Shown: positions 15,921 to 24,320, counted from the first letter of the stretch. The stretch: DNA of 33,618 nt from Pseudoflavonifractor sp. 60 (GCF_009911645.1 NZ_QWKI01000139.1:1-33618), one strand, 5' to 3'. The notes: generated by a model not told the origin, from the sequence alone. Translations and numbers: made by a program.

Positions 15921-16883
15921 ATGAAAATTGTAGTATTAGACGGCTACACAGAGAATCCTGGCGACCTGAGCTGGGCAGGTATGGAGGCGCTGGGCGAGGT
16001 GACGGTGTATGACCGCACCCCCCTGGACGACGAGGGGGAGATCATCCGCCGCATCGGGGACGCTGATGTGGTGCTCACCAACAAGACCCCCATCAGCCGG
16101 GCCGCCCTGGACGCCTGCCCCAGTGTGAAGTTCATCAGTGTACTGGCTACCGGCTACAATGTGGTAGATGTGGCCGCCGCCCGGAAGAAAAACATCCCCG
16201 TGTCCAACATCCCCACCTACGGCACCGCCTCGGTGGGCCAGTTCGCCATCGCCCTGCTGCTGGAGATCTGCCACCACATCGGCCACCACAACGAGGCGGT
16301 CCACGCCGGTCGCTGGGAGCACTGCGCCGACTGGTGCTTCTGGGACTACCCCCTCATTGAGCTGGCGGGCAAGACCATGGGGGTCATCGGCTTCGGCCGC
16401 ATCGGCCAGCAGACGGGTAAGATCGCCAAGGCCCTGGAGATGAACGTCATCGCCTACGACAGCTACCCCAACGACACAGGAAAGGCTATCGCCGAGTATG
16501 TCTCCCTGGACGAGCTGCTGGCCAAGTCCGACGTCATCGCCGTCCACTGCCCCCTCTTCCCCGAGACTCAGGGCATTATCAATAAAGACAACATCGCCAA
16601 GATGAAGGACGGGGTCATCATCCTCAACAACAGCCGGGGCCCCCTGGTGGTGGAACAGGACCTGGCCGACGCCCTCAACTCCGGCAAGGTGGCCGCCGCC
16701 GGCCTGGACGTGGTGTCCACCGAGCCCATCAAGGGGGACAATCCCCTGCTGAAGGCCAAGAACTGCATCATCACCCCCCACATCTCCTGGGCCGCCAAGG
16801 AGCCCCGCTCCCGGATCATGGATATGTCGGTGGACAACATCAAGGCCTTCCTGACCGGAGCTCCGGTCAACGTTGTGAACTGA
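15921..16883 (+). CDS. D-2-hydroxyacid dehydrogenase (glycerate dehydrogenase/hydroxypyruvate reductase-like)
   Basis: A 320-aa NAD(P)-dependent dehydrogenase. The Rossmann motif GFGRIG (157-162) and the catalytic triad are visible: R239 (NNSRGPLV), E268 (VVSTEP) and H287 (TPHISW). Length and motifs fit the HprA/glycerate dehydrogenase branch, interconverting hydroxypyruvate or glyoxylate and glycerate or glycolate; exact substrate is inferred from the glycerate kinase 13 bp downstream. ATG 15921 follows GGGAGG with a 9-nt spacer; TTG codons just upstream are poor starts. The cofactor strand ends in YDSYP (D180), which favours NADH. Confidence 0.93.
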   Translation: MKIVVLDGYTENPGDLSWAGMEALGEVTVYDRTPLDDEGEIIRRIGDADVVLTNKTPISRAALDACPSVKFISVLATGYNVVDVAAARKKNIPVSNIPTYGTASVGQFAIALLLEICHHIGHHNEAVHAGRWEHCADWCFWDYPLIELAGKTMGVIGFGRIGQQTGKIAKALEMNVIAYDSYPNDTGKAIAEYVSLDELLAKSDVIAVHCPLFPETQGIINKDNIAKMKDGVIILNNSRGPLVVEQDLADALNSGKVAAAGLDVVSTEPIKGDNPLLKAKNCIITPHISWAAKEPRSRIMDMSVDNIKAFLTGAPVNVVN

Positions 16884-16896
16884 GAGGAAGATCGCT

Positions 16897-18126
16897 ATGA
16901 GCCTGCGTTCCGACGCCCAAACCATCATCTCCTCCGCCATTCAGGCGGTCCAGCCCGACGCGGCGGTGAAGCGGGCCCTCCAGGGGCGGGAATTCCCCGG
17001 CCGGGTTGTGCTGGCCGCCGCCGGAAAGGCCGCATGGCAGATGGCCAAGGCCGCCCAGGACTGTCTGGGGGCCCGGCTGGACCAGGGAGTGGTGGTCACC
17101 AAGTACGGCCACGTCTCCGGCCCCATCCCTGGCTGCGCCTGCTATGAGGGGGGGCACCCCGTCCCTGACGAGAACTCCTTCCGGGGTACCCAGGCGGTGC
17201 TGGACCTGGTGTCCGGCCTGACTGCCGGGGACACGGTGATTTTCCTGCTGTCCGGTGGGGGAAGCGCCCTGTTTGAACAGCCCCTGATCCCTGGAGAGGA
17301 GCTCCAGGACGTGACCAGTCAGCTCCTGTCCAGCGGGGCGGACATTGTGGAGATGAACACCATCCGCAAGCGGCTGTCCGCCGTGAAGGGGGGGCGGTTT
17401 GCTCAGCTGTGCGCCCCCGCCCAGGTATTCTCCATCGTCCTCAGCGACATTTTAGGAGACCCCCTGGACATGATTGCCTCCGGTCCTGCCTGCGCCGACC
17501 AGTCCACCTGCGCCCAGGCCCAGGCTATTGCGGAAAAATACCACCTGAATCTAACCCCCCAGGCCCGGGAGCTGCTGGACCGGGAGACCCCCAAGGCGCT
17601 GGACAACGTGGAAACCCGAATCACCGGCAGCGTCCGGGAGCTGTGTACCGCCGCCGCCCAGGCCGCCCGGGAGCTGGGCTATGAGCCGGTAATCCTTACC
17701 GACCTGCTGTGCTGTCAGGCCCGGGAGGCGGGCTCCTTCCTGGCCTCCATCGCCTGCACCCACCAGGGTCAAGGCAAAAAGCTGGCCTTCCTGGCGGGGG
17801 GCGAGACGGTGGTCAAGCTCACCGGCTCCGGCAAGGGGGGCCGCAACCAGGAGTTGGCCCTGTCCGCCGCCCAGGGCATTGACGGACTGGTCAACGTGCT
17901 GGTCTTCTCCCTGGGCTCCGACGGCACCGACGGCCCCACCGACGCCGCCGGAGGTATCGTGGACGGCCAGACCGCCCCCCGGCTCCGGGCGCAGGGTCTG
18001 TCCATCCACCAGGTCCTGGAGGACAACGACGCCTACCACGCCCTGGCCAAGGCGGACGGTCTGATTGTCACCGGCCCCACCGGCACCAACGTCAACGATG
18101 TGGCGGTGGTCCTGGTCGCCGGTTGA
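16897..18126 (+). CDS. Glycerate 2-kinase (MOFRL/GckA family)
   Basis: A 409-aa two-domain kinase converting D-glycerate to 2-phosphoglycerate. The N-terminal DUF4147 domain shows AAGKAAWQMAKA (K44), YEGGHPVPDENS, LLSGGGSAL (118-126) and NTIRKRLSAVKGG (154-166), then SDILGDPLDMIASGP. The C-terminal MOFRL domain shows AGGETVVKLTGSGKGGRNQE and SDGTDGPTDAAGGIVD. The gene is often misnamed hydroxypyruvate reductase (TtuD). Ribosome-binding site GAGGAAG. With the dehydrogenase 13 bp upstream it forms a two-gene route from hydroxypyruvate to glycolysis. Confidence 0.94.
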   Translation: MSLRSDAQTIISSAIQAVQPDAAVKRALQGREFPGRVVLAAAGKAAWQMAKAAQDCLGARLDQGVVVTKYGHVSGPIPGCACYEGGHPVPDENSFRGTQAVLDLVSGLTAGDTVIFLLSGGGSALFEQPLIPGEELQDVTSQLLSSGADIVEMNTIRKRLSAVKGGRFAQLCAPAQVFSIVLSDILGDPLDMIASGPACADQSTCAQAQAIAEKYHLNLTPQARELLDRETPKALDNVETRITGSVRELCTAAAQAARELGYEPVILTDLLCCQAREAGSFLASIACTHQGQGKKLAFLAGGETVVKLTGSGKGGRNQELALSAAQGIDGLVNVLVFSLGSDGTDGPTDAAGGIVDGQTAPRLRAQGLSIHQVLEDNDAYHALAKADGLIVTGPTGTNVNDVAVVLVAG

Positions 18127-18164
18127 TATAAAGATTTTAAATAATTAAAATACAAAATATCAAT

Positions 18165-18193
18165 TTTACAAATAATCACATTTGTGCTATCGT
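18165..18193 (+). promoter_or_regulatory. Promoter and inverted repeat upstream of the aminotransferase
   Basis: TTTACA (18165-18170), a 17-bp spacer and TATCGT (18188-18193). Inside it ACAAAT (18168-18173) and ATTTGT (18180-18185) form a perfect inverted repeat with a 6-bp gap. This may be a regulator site, and LysR encoded 1.2 kb downstream is a candidate. The AT-rich gap separates the gene from the glycerate kinase operon. Confidence 0.5.
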
Positions 18194-18222
18194 GTCAATA
18201 TCAACTGAAAGGAGAATGAACT

Positions 18223-19398
18223 ATGTTTAATCCTGCCAGCCGAATGGAAGCGCTCCCCTTCTCCGAGATCCGTGTGATGATGGAGAAAGCGACCCAGATG
18301 CAGAAGAACGGCGAGGACGTCATCCACATGGAGATCGGCCGCCCCGACTTCGACACCCCTGAGGTCATCAAACAGGCCGCCTACAAGAGCTTGGAGAACG
18401 GCAACGTGTTCTACACCTCCAACTACGGCACCCCCGAGCTGCGCCAGGCCATTGCCGACAAGCTGAAGCGGGACAACGGCGTGGACTACAAGGCCGAGGA
18501 GATCCTGGTGACCATCGGCGTGGGCGAGGGCACCTATGCCGCCGTGGCCGCCTTCACCGAGCCAGGGGACGAGATTTTGGTCCCCGACCCGGTTTGGCTC
18601 AACTACATCCACGTCCCCCACTTCTTCGGCGCGGTGCCCGTCAGCTACGCCCTGAAAGAGGAGAACGACTACCAGATCGACCTGGACCAGATCGAGAGCC
18701 TGATAACCCCCAAGACCAAAATGCTGGTCATCAACACCCCGGGCAACCCCACCGGCGTGGTTCAGTCCTATGAGACACTGGAAAAGCTGGCCGACATCGC
18801 CAAGAAGCACAACCTGATTGTGGTCTCCGATGAGATCTACGAGAAGCTGGTGTACGACGGGGCCAAGCATGTGAGCATCGCCGCCCTGCCCGGCATGAAG
18901 GAGCGGACCATAACCCTCAACGGCTTCTCCAAGTGCTACTCCATGACCGGCTGGCGTCTGGGCTACGTGGCCGCCCCGGTGGAGTTCATCAAGGCCATGG
19001 TGCGGGTCCACGCCTACATCAACACCTGCGCCCCCTCCTTCGTTCAGGAGGCCGGCATCACCGCCCTGGAGAAGGCTGAGCCCGACGTGCAGGAGATGGT
19101 GAAGGAGTACCAGCGCCGCCGGGACTACACGGTGTCCGCCATCAACGCCATTGACGGCCTGAGCTGCAAGACCCCCGGTGGAGCTTTCTACATCTTCGTC
19201 AACATCAAGTCCCTGGGCCGGAGCTCCGCCGAGGTGGCCGACTACATCCTGGAGCACGCCAAGGTGGCCGCTGTACCTGGTTCCGCTTTCGGCCCCGAGG
19301 GTGAGGGCTACATCCGCCTGTCCTACGCGTGCAGCTATGAGCGGATCGTGGAGGCCATGGAGCGGATCAAGAAGGCCATCGCTCAGCTCAAAGGCTGA
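18223..19398 (+). CDS. Class I/II pyridoxal-phosphate aminotransferase
   Basis: A 391-aa fold-type I aminotransferase of the aspartate aminotransferase-like group. Markers are MEIGRPDFDTP, the NTPGNPTGVV segment, SDEIYEKLVYDG, the Schiff-base Lys K237 in LNGFSKCYSMTGWRLGY and the C-terminal YIRLSYACS with its carboxylate-binding Arg. The amino-acid substrate cannot be read from sequence; alanine, aspartate or serine are possible. The neighbouring hydroxypyruvate/glycerate genes suggest it could supply or consume a keto acid such as hydroxypyruvate (inferred). Start has AAAGGAG 8 nt upstream. Its 3' end overlaps the convergent lysR gene by 11 bp, so there is no room for a terminator between them. 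Confidence 0.93.
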   Translation: MFNPASRMEALPFSEIRVMMEKATQMQKNGEDVIHMEIGRPDFDTPEVIKQAAYKSLENGNVFYTSNYGTPELRQAIADKLKRDNGVDYKAEEILVTIGVGEGTYAAVAAFTEPGDEILVPDPVWLNYIHVPHFFGAVPVSYALKEENDYQIDLDQIESLITPKTKMLVINTPGNPTGVVQSYETLEKLADIAKKHNLIVVSDEIYEKLVYDGAKHVSIAALPGMKERTITLNGFSKCYSMTGWRLGYVAAPVEFIKAMVRVHAYINTCAPSFVQEAGITALEKAEPDVQEMVKEYQRRRDYTVSAINAIDGLSCKTPGGAFYIFVNIKSLGRSSAEVADYILEHAKVAAVPGSAFGPEGEGYIRLSYACSYERIVEAMERIKKAIAQLKG

Positions 19399-20305
19399 AC
19401 ACCTCTCCTACGGGGATGTCAAACTTCAGCTGCTCTAAGTACAGCTCCAGCTGTTCCTCAAAATACTCCAGCGCCGGCTCGCTGGTGACCAAAGGGAAGC
19501 GGTGGGTGATTTTGTAGCAGCACCGGTCCGGCGGCGGGTTTTTCAGCTCACTGACATAGACGGGCCGGAAGCGGGCCATCTCGTAAACCACCGACTCGGG
19601 CGCCACCATCCACGCCCCCTCGTCCTGCCACAGGCTGCGGGCCAGGGTCATGGTGTCCAGCGACACACAGGGCCGGGAGTAGTTGGTCAGCCACTGGTTG
19701 TGCCACAGCTGATAGGGGTCGTCCCACTTGAGGAAAATCTCCCGGGCGGCATCCAGCTCCTCCGTGTGAACCAGGGGCTTGTCCACCGCCGGCTTGGCAG
19801 ACTGGATCAGATAAAACTTCTCCTGAAACACCTGCTTGCAGATGATGTTTTTGTAGTACAGGTGGTAGAAGACAAATGCCACGTCAATGTCGTGGTTGTC
19901 TAAAATCCCGTACAGCTCCGCCGACTGATGGGTGCGTACGTCCAGGTCCACAATGGAGTTCGGACCCATCAGCTCCCGGTAGAAGGGGGCCAGCAGGGCC
20001 ACATTCACGCTGTCGGTGCAGCCCACAGACAGCAGGACCCGGTCCCGGCTTCGCTTCAACAGGCGGGTCTCCTTCCAGAGGGACAGCATCCGCTCAGCAA
20101 TGGGGATGAACTCGATCCCCTCCGGAGTCAGCTCGATCTGCTTAAATCCCTTGCTGCGGGTGATGAGGGAAAAATCCAGCTCCTTTTCCAGCACCTTGAG
20201 CCGGTGGCTGATGGTGGGCTGGGAGAGAAACAGGGTCTCAGCGGTCTTGGAAATGCTTTTGGTATTCACAATGGTGAGAAACATCTCTACGTCGGTCAAA
20301 TCCAC
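19388..20305 (-). CDS. LysR-family transcriptional regulator (GTG start)
   Basis: A 305-aa LysR-type regulator. The winged HTH lies at ~1-60 (VEMFLTIVNTKSISKTAE, SQPTISHRLKVLEKEL) and a periplasmic-binding-like effector domain at ~90-295. GTG at 20305 has AAGGAGG with a 9-nt spacer. It is divergent from the RraA-family gene across 77 bp holding a perfect palindrome, and its 3' end overlaps the aminotransferase 3' end by 11 bp. The most probable targets are its own promoter and the RraA gene, and perhaps the aminotransferase. Effector unknown. Confidence 0.93.
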   Translation of the reverse strand: MDLTDVEMFLTIVNTKSISKTAETLFLSQPTISHRLKVLEKELDFSLITRSKGFKQIELTPEGIEFIPIAERMLSLWKETRLLKRSRDRVLLSVGCTDSVNVALLAPFYRELMGPNSIVDLDVRTHQSAELYGILDNHDIDVAFVFYHLYYKNIICKQVFQEKFYLIQSAKPAVDKPLVHTEELDAAREIFLKWDDPYQLWHNQWLTNYSRPCVSLDTMTLARSLWQDEGAWMVAPESVVYEMARFRPVYVSELKNPPPDRCCYKITHRFPLVTSEPALEYFEEQLELYLEQLKFDIPVGEVFSL

Positions 20306-20319
20306 AAATATCTACCTCC

Positions 20320-20369
20320 TTAAATATTCACTTTTTATATATTATAAATGATTGTTTATCATTTGGAAA
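20320..20369. promoter_or_regulatory. Divergent lysR/rraA-like promoters with palindromic operator
   Basis: The palindrome AAATGATtgtttATCATTT (20346-20364, 7-bp arms, 5-bp centre) has the T-N11-A form of LysR sites. For lysR (minus), TTTCCA (20369-20364), a 17-bp spacer and TATAAT (20346-20341) place the palindrome in the promoter spacer, which fits autorepression. For the plus-strand gene, TTAAAT (20320-20325), 17 bp and TATAAA (20343-20348) form a weak promoter. The layout is visible; binding is inferred. Confidence 0.55.
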
Positions 20370-20382
20370 GAGGGTTTTTATT

Positions 20383-21063
20383 ATGGCAGTTGGTTGCAGA
20401 ATCAGACGCAATTTTGTTCGCCCGGACCGGGCTCTGGTGGAGGCCTTTCGGGGTATCCCGGTGGCCAATATTGACGACTGCATGGGCCGTCTGGCCGCTG
20501 TAGACGCCGGTCTGGAGCCTATGAACCACTCCCCCCTGCTGGGCACCGCCTTTACCGTGCTGTGCCCCGCCGGCGACAACCTGATGTTCCACAAGGCCCT
20601 GGATATGGCCCAGCCCGGCGATGTGCTGGTCATTGCCGCCCGGGGCAGTCTGAGCCGCGCCCTGTGCGGCGAGATCATGGCCACCTACGCCAAGAGCCGG
20701 GGCCTGGCCGGCTTCATCATCGACGGCTGCGTCCGGGACCGGGACGAGCTGGCCCAGTTCACCGACTTCCCCGTCTACGCCCGGGGCGTGGTGCCCAACG
20801 GCCCCTACAAAAACGGCCCTGGCGAGATCAACTTCCCTGTCAGCGTAGGCGGCCAGGTCATCTGCCCGGGCGACATTCTGGTGGGCGACGGCGACAGTGT
20901 GCTGGTGGTCAAGCCCGAGGACGCGGAGCGGGTCGCCAAGGAGGCCGCCGCTGTTCAGAAGAAGGAGCAGGGACAGATTGCCGACATCCTCTCTGGCAAG
21001 GGCTTCCCTCGCCCCTTTGTGGATCAGGTCCTGGAGCAGATCGGCGTGGAGTACGTCGACTAA
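20383..21063 (+). CDS. RraA-family protein (HMG/CHA aldolase-like)
   Basis: A 226-aa member of the RraA/4-hydroxy-4-methyl-2-oxoglutarate aldolase fold. Visible are GDVLVIAARG (79-88), the CGEIMA segment (95-100) and the Mg/substrate motif DGCVRDRDE (114-122, with R118 and D119). Enzymes of this type cleave 4-hydroxy-2-oxo acids to pyruvate plus a keto acid or decarboxylate oxaloacetate; RraA proper binds RNase E. With Arg and Asp conserved and metabolic neighbours, an enzyme is more likely (inferred). Ribosome-binding site AAAGAGGG. It is divergent from lysR and followed by a terminator. Confidence 0.88.
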   Translation: MAVGCRIRRNFVRPDRALVEAFRGIPVANIDDCMGRLAAVDAGLEPMNHSPLLGTAFTVLCPAGDNLMFHKALDMAQPGDVLVIAARGSLSRALCGEIMATYAKSRGLAGFIIDGCVRDRDELAQFTDFPVYARGVVPNGPYKNGPGEINFPVSVGGQVICPGDILVGDGDSVLVVKPEDAERVAKEAAAVQKKEQGQIADILSGKGFPRPFVDQVLEQIGVEYVD

Positions 21064-21091
21064 ATTCAAGTTCCCCTCTCCCCTTTTCTCT

Positions 21092-21130
21092 TCCGCCTCA
21101 GGAACACGTTTCCTGGGGCGGACATTTTTA
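21092..21130 (+). terminator. Terminator of the RraA-family gene
   Basis: A 12-13-bp stem (21092-21104 with 21110-21122, one T-G pair) closes a 5-nt loop and is followed by CATTTTTA. It lies 29 bp after the stop codon. Confidence 0.8.
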
Positions 21131-21207
21131 CCTATGGCAAATCGTACAAACCGGGGCGGAAAAATCTATCAAAAACAGAAAAATTTTTTAAAACCGCAAA
21201 TATGATG

Positions 21208-21237
21208 TTGACTAAATCTTTGTTTCGATGATAAAAT
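21208..21237 (+). promoter_or_regulatory. Promoter of the dehydrogenase-aldolase-kinase operon
   Basis: TTGACT (21208-21213), an 18-bp spacer and TAAAAT (21232-21237); the predicted start is near 21244. Confidence 0.65.
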
Positions 21238-21248
21238 TAAAAATATAG

Positions 21249-21273
21249 GTTGGAATTCAAAAATAATTCCAAC
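21249..21273 (+). promoter_or_regulatory. Perfect 9-bp inverted repeat, candidate operator at the operon start
   Basis: GTTGGAATT (21249-21257) and AATTCCAAC (21265-21273) are separated by 7 bp. They lie just downstream of the predicted transcription start and upstream of the GAGGAGG ribosome-binding site. That is a classic repressor position; as RNA it could also form a stem-loop. The regulator is unknown; the DeoR protein encoded at 26373 is one candidate. Confidence 0.6.
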
Positions 21274-21296
21274 ATATAAACGAGGAGGGGTTTTAC

Positions 21297-22379
21297 ATGA
21301 AAGCACTGGCAAGATATGGAAAGGCCTTCGGCGGCTATCGGATGATCGACGTGCCTCGCCCTGTGTGCGGCCCGGAGGACATTGTGGTCCGCATTCGGGC
21401 GGCGGCTATCTGCGGCGCGGACATGAAGCACTACAAGGTGGACAGCGGCTCTGACGAGTTTAATTCCATCCGCGGCCACGAGTTCGCCGGCGATATTGTG
21501 GAGGTGGGCAGCCAGGTCACCGACTGGAAGGTGGGCCAGCGCATCGTCTCCGACAACAGCGCCCATGTGTGCGGCGTGTGTCCGGCCTGCGAGGCGGGGG
21601 ACTTCCTGTGCTGTGAGCACAAGGTCAACCTGGGCCTGGACAACAACACCTGGGGCGGCGGCTTCTCCAAATACTGCCTGATCCCCGGGGAGATCCTCCG
21701 CATCCACAAGCACGCCATCTGGGAGATCCCGGAGGGGGTGAAGTACGAGGAAGCCGCTGTGCTGGACCCCATCTGCAACGCCTACAAGGCGGTGGCCCAG
21801 CAGTCCCATCTCCTCCCCGGCCAGGACGTGGTGGTCTTCGGCACCGGCCCCCTGGGTCTGTTCTCAGTACAGATCGCCAAGCTGATGGGGGCGGTGAACA
21901 TTGTTATGGTGGGCCTCCAGGAGGACACCAAGACCCGCTTCGAGATCGCTAAGGAGTTGGGCGCGACCCACTGTGTCAACGGTTCGGTGGAGGACGTGGT
22001 GGCCCGGTGTACCGAAATCTGCGGCCGGGACAACCTGGGGCTGGTGGTGGAGTGCTCCGGCGCCAATATCGCCCTGAAGCAGGCCATCGAAATGCTCCGC
22101 CCCAACGGCGAGGTGGTCCGGGTGGGGATGGGCTTCCGCCCTCTGGAGTTCTCCATCAACGACATTACCGCCTGGAACAAGAGCATCATCGGCCACATGG
22201 CCTACGACTCCACCTCCTGGCGCAACGCCATCCGCCTGCTGGCCGCCGGACAGATCAAGGTCCAGCCCATGATAACCCACCGGATGGGCCTGTCCCACTG
22301 GGAGGAGGGCTTCGAGGCAATGGCCAACAAGGAGGCCGTGAAGGTCATTTTCACCTACGACTTTGACGACGAGGACTGA
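21297..22379 (+). CDS. Zn-dependent alcohol/polyol dehydrogenase, MDR family (first of two)
   Basis: A 360-aa medium-chain dehydrogenase. Catalytic Zn ligands are C39 (AICGAD), H61-E62 (RGHEF) and probably D157 (AVLDP). The structural Zn loop is C92, C95, C98 and C105/C106 (VCGVCPACEAGDFLCC). The nucleotide site is GTGPLG (182-187). The closest groups are sorbitol, threonine and galactitol-phosphate dehydrogenases; the substrate is not readable. The third ligand position carries Asp rather than the Glu of sorbitol dehydrogenases. Start has GAGGAGG upstream. It is the first gene of a five-gene operon; the next start is 9 bp past its stop. Confidence 0.9.
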   Translation: MKALARYGKAFGGYRMIDVPRPVCGPEDIVVRIRAAAICGADMKHYKVDSGSDEFNSIRGHEFAGDIVEVGSQVTDWKVGQRIVSDNSAHVCGVCPACEAGDFLCCEHKVNLGLDNNTWGGGFSKYCLIPGEILRIHKHAIWEIPEGVKYEEAAVLDPICNAYKAVAQQSHLLPGQDVVVFGTGPLGLFSVQIAKLMGAVNIVMVGLQEDTKTRFEIAKELGATHCVNGSVEDVVARCTEICGRDNLGLVVECSGANIALKQAIEMLRPNGEVVRVGMGFRPLEFSINDITAWNKSIIGHMAYDSTSWRNAIRLLAAGQIKVQPMITHRMGLSHWEEGFEAMANKEAVKVIFTYDFDDED

Positions 22380-22388
22380 GGAGAAATG

Positions 22389-23435
22389 ATGAAAAATACA
22401 GAGGCCATCCTGGTGACGCCGGGGACCATGCGCATCCAGGACGCGCCGGTTCCGGCGCCCAAGGAGGATGAAATCCTGCTGAAGGTGGAGTACGTGGGCA
22501 TCTGCGGCTCCGACATTCACGGCTTTGAGAGCGGTCCCTTCATCCCGCCCAAGGACCCCCGCCAAAAAATCGGCCTGGGCCACGAGTGCGCCGGGACGGT
22601 GGCGGCGGTGGGGGCCAAGGTGACGAAGTTCAAGGTGGGCGACCGGGTCAACATCGAGCCCGGCGTCCCCTGCGGCAAGTGCCCCTTCTGCCTATCGGGC
22701 CGCTACAACATCTGCCCCGACGTGGACTTTCTGGCCACACAGCCCAACTACCGGGGGGCGCTGACCAACTACATAACCCACCCGGAGGCCTTCACCTACA
22801 AGCTGCCCGATAACATGAGCACCCTGGAGGGGGCCCTGGTGGAGCCGGCGGCGGTGGGCTTCCACGCAGCTATGGAGGCCGAGGTGAAACCGGCCAAAAA
22901 GATTGTCATCCTGGGGGCGGGCTGCATCGGTCTGATGACCCTCCAGGCCTGCCGGAGCATGGGGGCCACCGAGATCATTGTGGCCGACGTTATTCAAAAG
23001 CGGCTGGATATGGCCAAGCAGCTTGGGGCCGCCTATGTGGTCAACGGCAAGGAGGAGGACACCGTGACCCGGACCCGGGAGCTGTTTGGAGATTGGGGGG
23101 CGGATATCGTCTTTGAGACGGCGGGCAGCCCGGTCACCGCCCGGCAGACCACCCAGCTGGTGTCCCGGGGCGGGCGGATCATGATTGTGGGGACTGTCCC
23201 CGGCGACACCCCCATCAACTTCCTGAGTATCAACCGTGAGGTTAAGATCCAAACCGTCTTCCGCTACGCCAACAACTACCCCATGACCATCGAGGCCATC
23301 TCCTCCGGCCGCTTCGACGTAACATCCATGGTCACCGACATCTACGACTACCGCCAGGTCCAGCGGGCCTTTGAGGAGTCGCTGAGCCGCAAGGCGGAGA
23401 TTATCAAGGGCGTCATCAAAATGGAGGATCAGTGA
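22389..23435 (+). CDS. NAD-dependent polyol dehydrogenase (sorbitol/xylitol dehydrogenase-like)
   Basis: A 348-aa MDR-family enzyme close to L-iditol/xylitol dehydrogenase. Catalytic Zn ligands are C39 (GICGSDIHG), H65-E66 (GLGHECAG) and E152 (ALVEPAAV). Structural Zn cysteines are C95, C98, C101 and C109 (CGKCPFCLSGRYNIC). The Rossmann motif is GAGCIG (176-181), and VADV after beta-2 ends in an Asp that favours NAD+. Probably oxidises a secondary hydroxyl of a polyol to a ketose. Of two adjacent ATGs (22386, 22389) the second has the better spacing from AGGAG. Second gene of the operon; 33 bp to the aldolase. Confidence 0.91.
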   Translation: MKNTEAILVTPGTMRIQDAPVPAPKEDEILLKVEYVGICGSDIHGFESGPFIPPKDPRQKIGLGHECAGTVAAVGAKVTKFKVGDRVNIEPGVPCGKCPFCLSGRYNICPDVDFLATQPNYRGALTNYITHPEAFTYKLPDNMSTLEGALVEPAAVGFHAAMEAEVKPAKKIVILGAGCIGLMTLQACRSMGATEIIVADVIQKRLDMAKQLGAAYVVNGKEEDTVTRTRELFGDWGADIVFETAGSPVTARQTTQLVSRGGRIMIVGTVPGDTPINFLSINREVKIQTVFRYANNYPMTIEAISSGRFDVTSMVTDIYDYRQVQRAFEESLSRKAEIIKGVIKMEDQ

Positions 23436-23468
23436 TCCCCCTTCCAAATCAGAAAGGAGCTGTCGAAA

Positions 23469-24305
23469 ATGTTAGCGGATATCAGATATTGGGAACATCA
23501 GGCCACAGCCGGCCACTACGCCATTCCCCATTTCAATGTGTGGAACGCAGAGATGCTGATGGGTGTTATGGACGCGGCGGAGGAGCTGCGGGCCCCCATC
23601 ATTATCTCCTTCGGCACTGGCTTTGTGGGCAACACCTCCTTTGAGGACTTCTGCTGGATGATGGTGTCCATGGCCAGAAAGGCCGCCGTCCCCGTCATAA
23701 CCCACTGGGACCACGGGCGCAGCATGGAGATCGTACAGAACGCCTATAAGCACGGGATGAACTCGGTGATGCGGGACGCCTCCGCCTCCCCTCTGGAGGA
23801 GAATATCCGCCTGACCAAGGAGGTGGTGGACTATTTCCACCCCCTGGGCATTCCCGTGGAGGCGGAGCTAGGCCATGTGGGCAACGAGACCGTCTATGAG
23901 GAGGCCCTGGCCTCCTACCAGTACACCGACCCCAGCCAGGCCGCCGAGTTTGTGGCCCGGACGGGCTGCGACTCCCTGGCGGTGGCCATCGGCAACCAGC
24001 ACGGCGTCTACACCTCCGAACCCAAGCTGAACTTTGAGGTGGTGGAGAAGGTGCGGGACGCAGTGACCGTTCCTCTGGTGCTCCATGGGGCCTCGGGCAT
24101 CGGCGACGACGACATCCGCACCGCCATCCGCCTGGGCATCGCCAAAATCAACATCCACACCGAGCTGTGCCAGGCCGCCATGGACGCCATTCGGGCCAAC
24201 ACCGGCGCCTCCTTCCTGGAGCTGGAGCGGGCGGTTCGGGCCGCAGTGAAACAGCGGGCGGCGGAGAAAATTGTGCTGTTCGGCGCCGACGGCAAGGCGC
24301 AATAA
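23469..24305 (+). CDS. Class II (Zn) fructose-bisphosphate-type aldolase
   Basis: A 278-aa class II aldolase of the FBA/GatY/IolJ family. Visible are the catalytic D81 and Zn ligand H82 in THWDHG (usually HLDHG), EAELGHVG (131-138), H178 in GNQHGVY (usually G-T/S-x-H-G), the H206 ligand in LHGASGIGDDD and KINIHTE (226-232). These would bind DHAP and cleave a ketose phosphate. Departures at W80, N176 and Q177 around the active site suggest a substrate other than fructose-1,6-bisphosphate (inferred). Ribosome-binding site AAAGGAG. Third gene of the operon, next to a PfkB kinase, consistent with aldol cleavage after phosphorylation. Confidence 0.92.
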   Translation: MLADIRYWEHQATAGHYAIPHFNVWNAEMLMGVMDAAEELRAPIIISFGTGFVGNTSFEDFCWMMVSMARKAAVPVITHWDHGRSMEIVQNAYKHGMNSVMRDASASPLEENIRLTKEVVDYFHPLGIPVEAELGHVGNETVYEEALASYQYTDPSQAAEFVARTGCDSLAVAIGNQHGVYTSEPKLNFEVVEKVRDAVTVPLVLHGASGIGDDDIRTAIRLGIAKINIHTELCQAAMDAIRANTGASFLELERAVRAAVKQRAAEKIVLFGADGKAQ

Positions 24306-24320
24306 GGAGGAGGGTTTACC

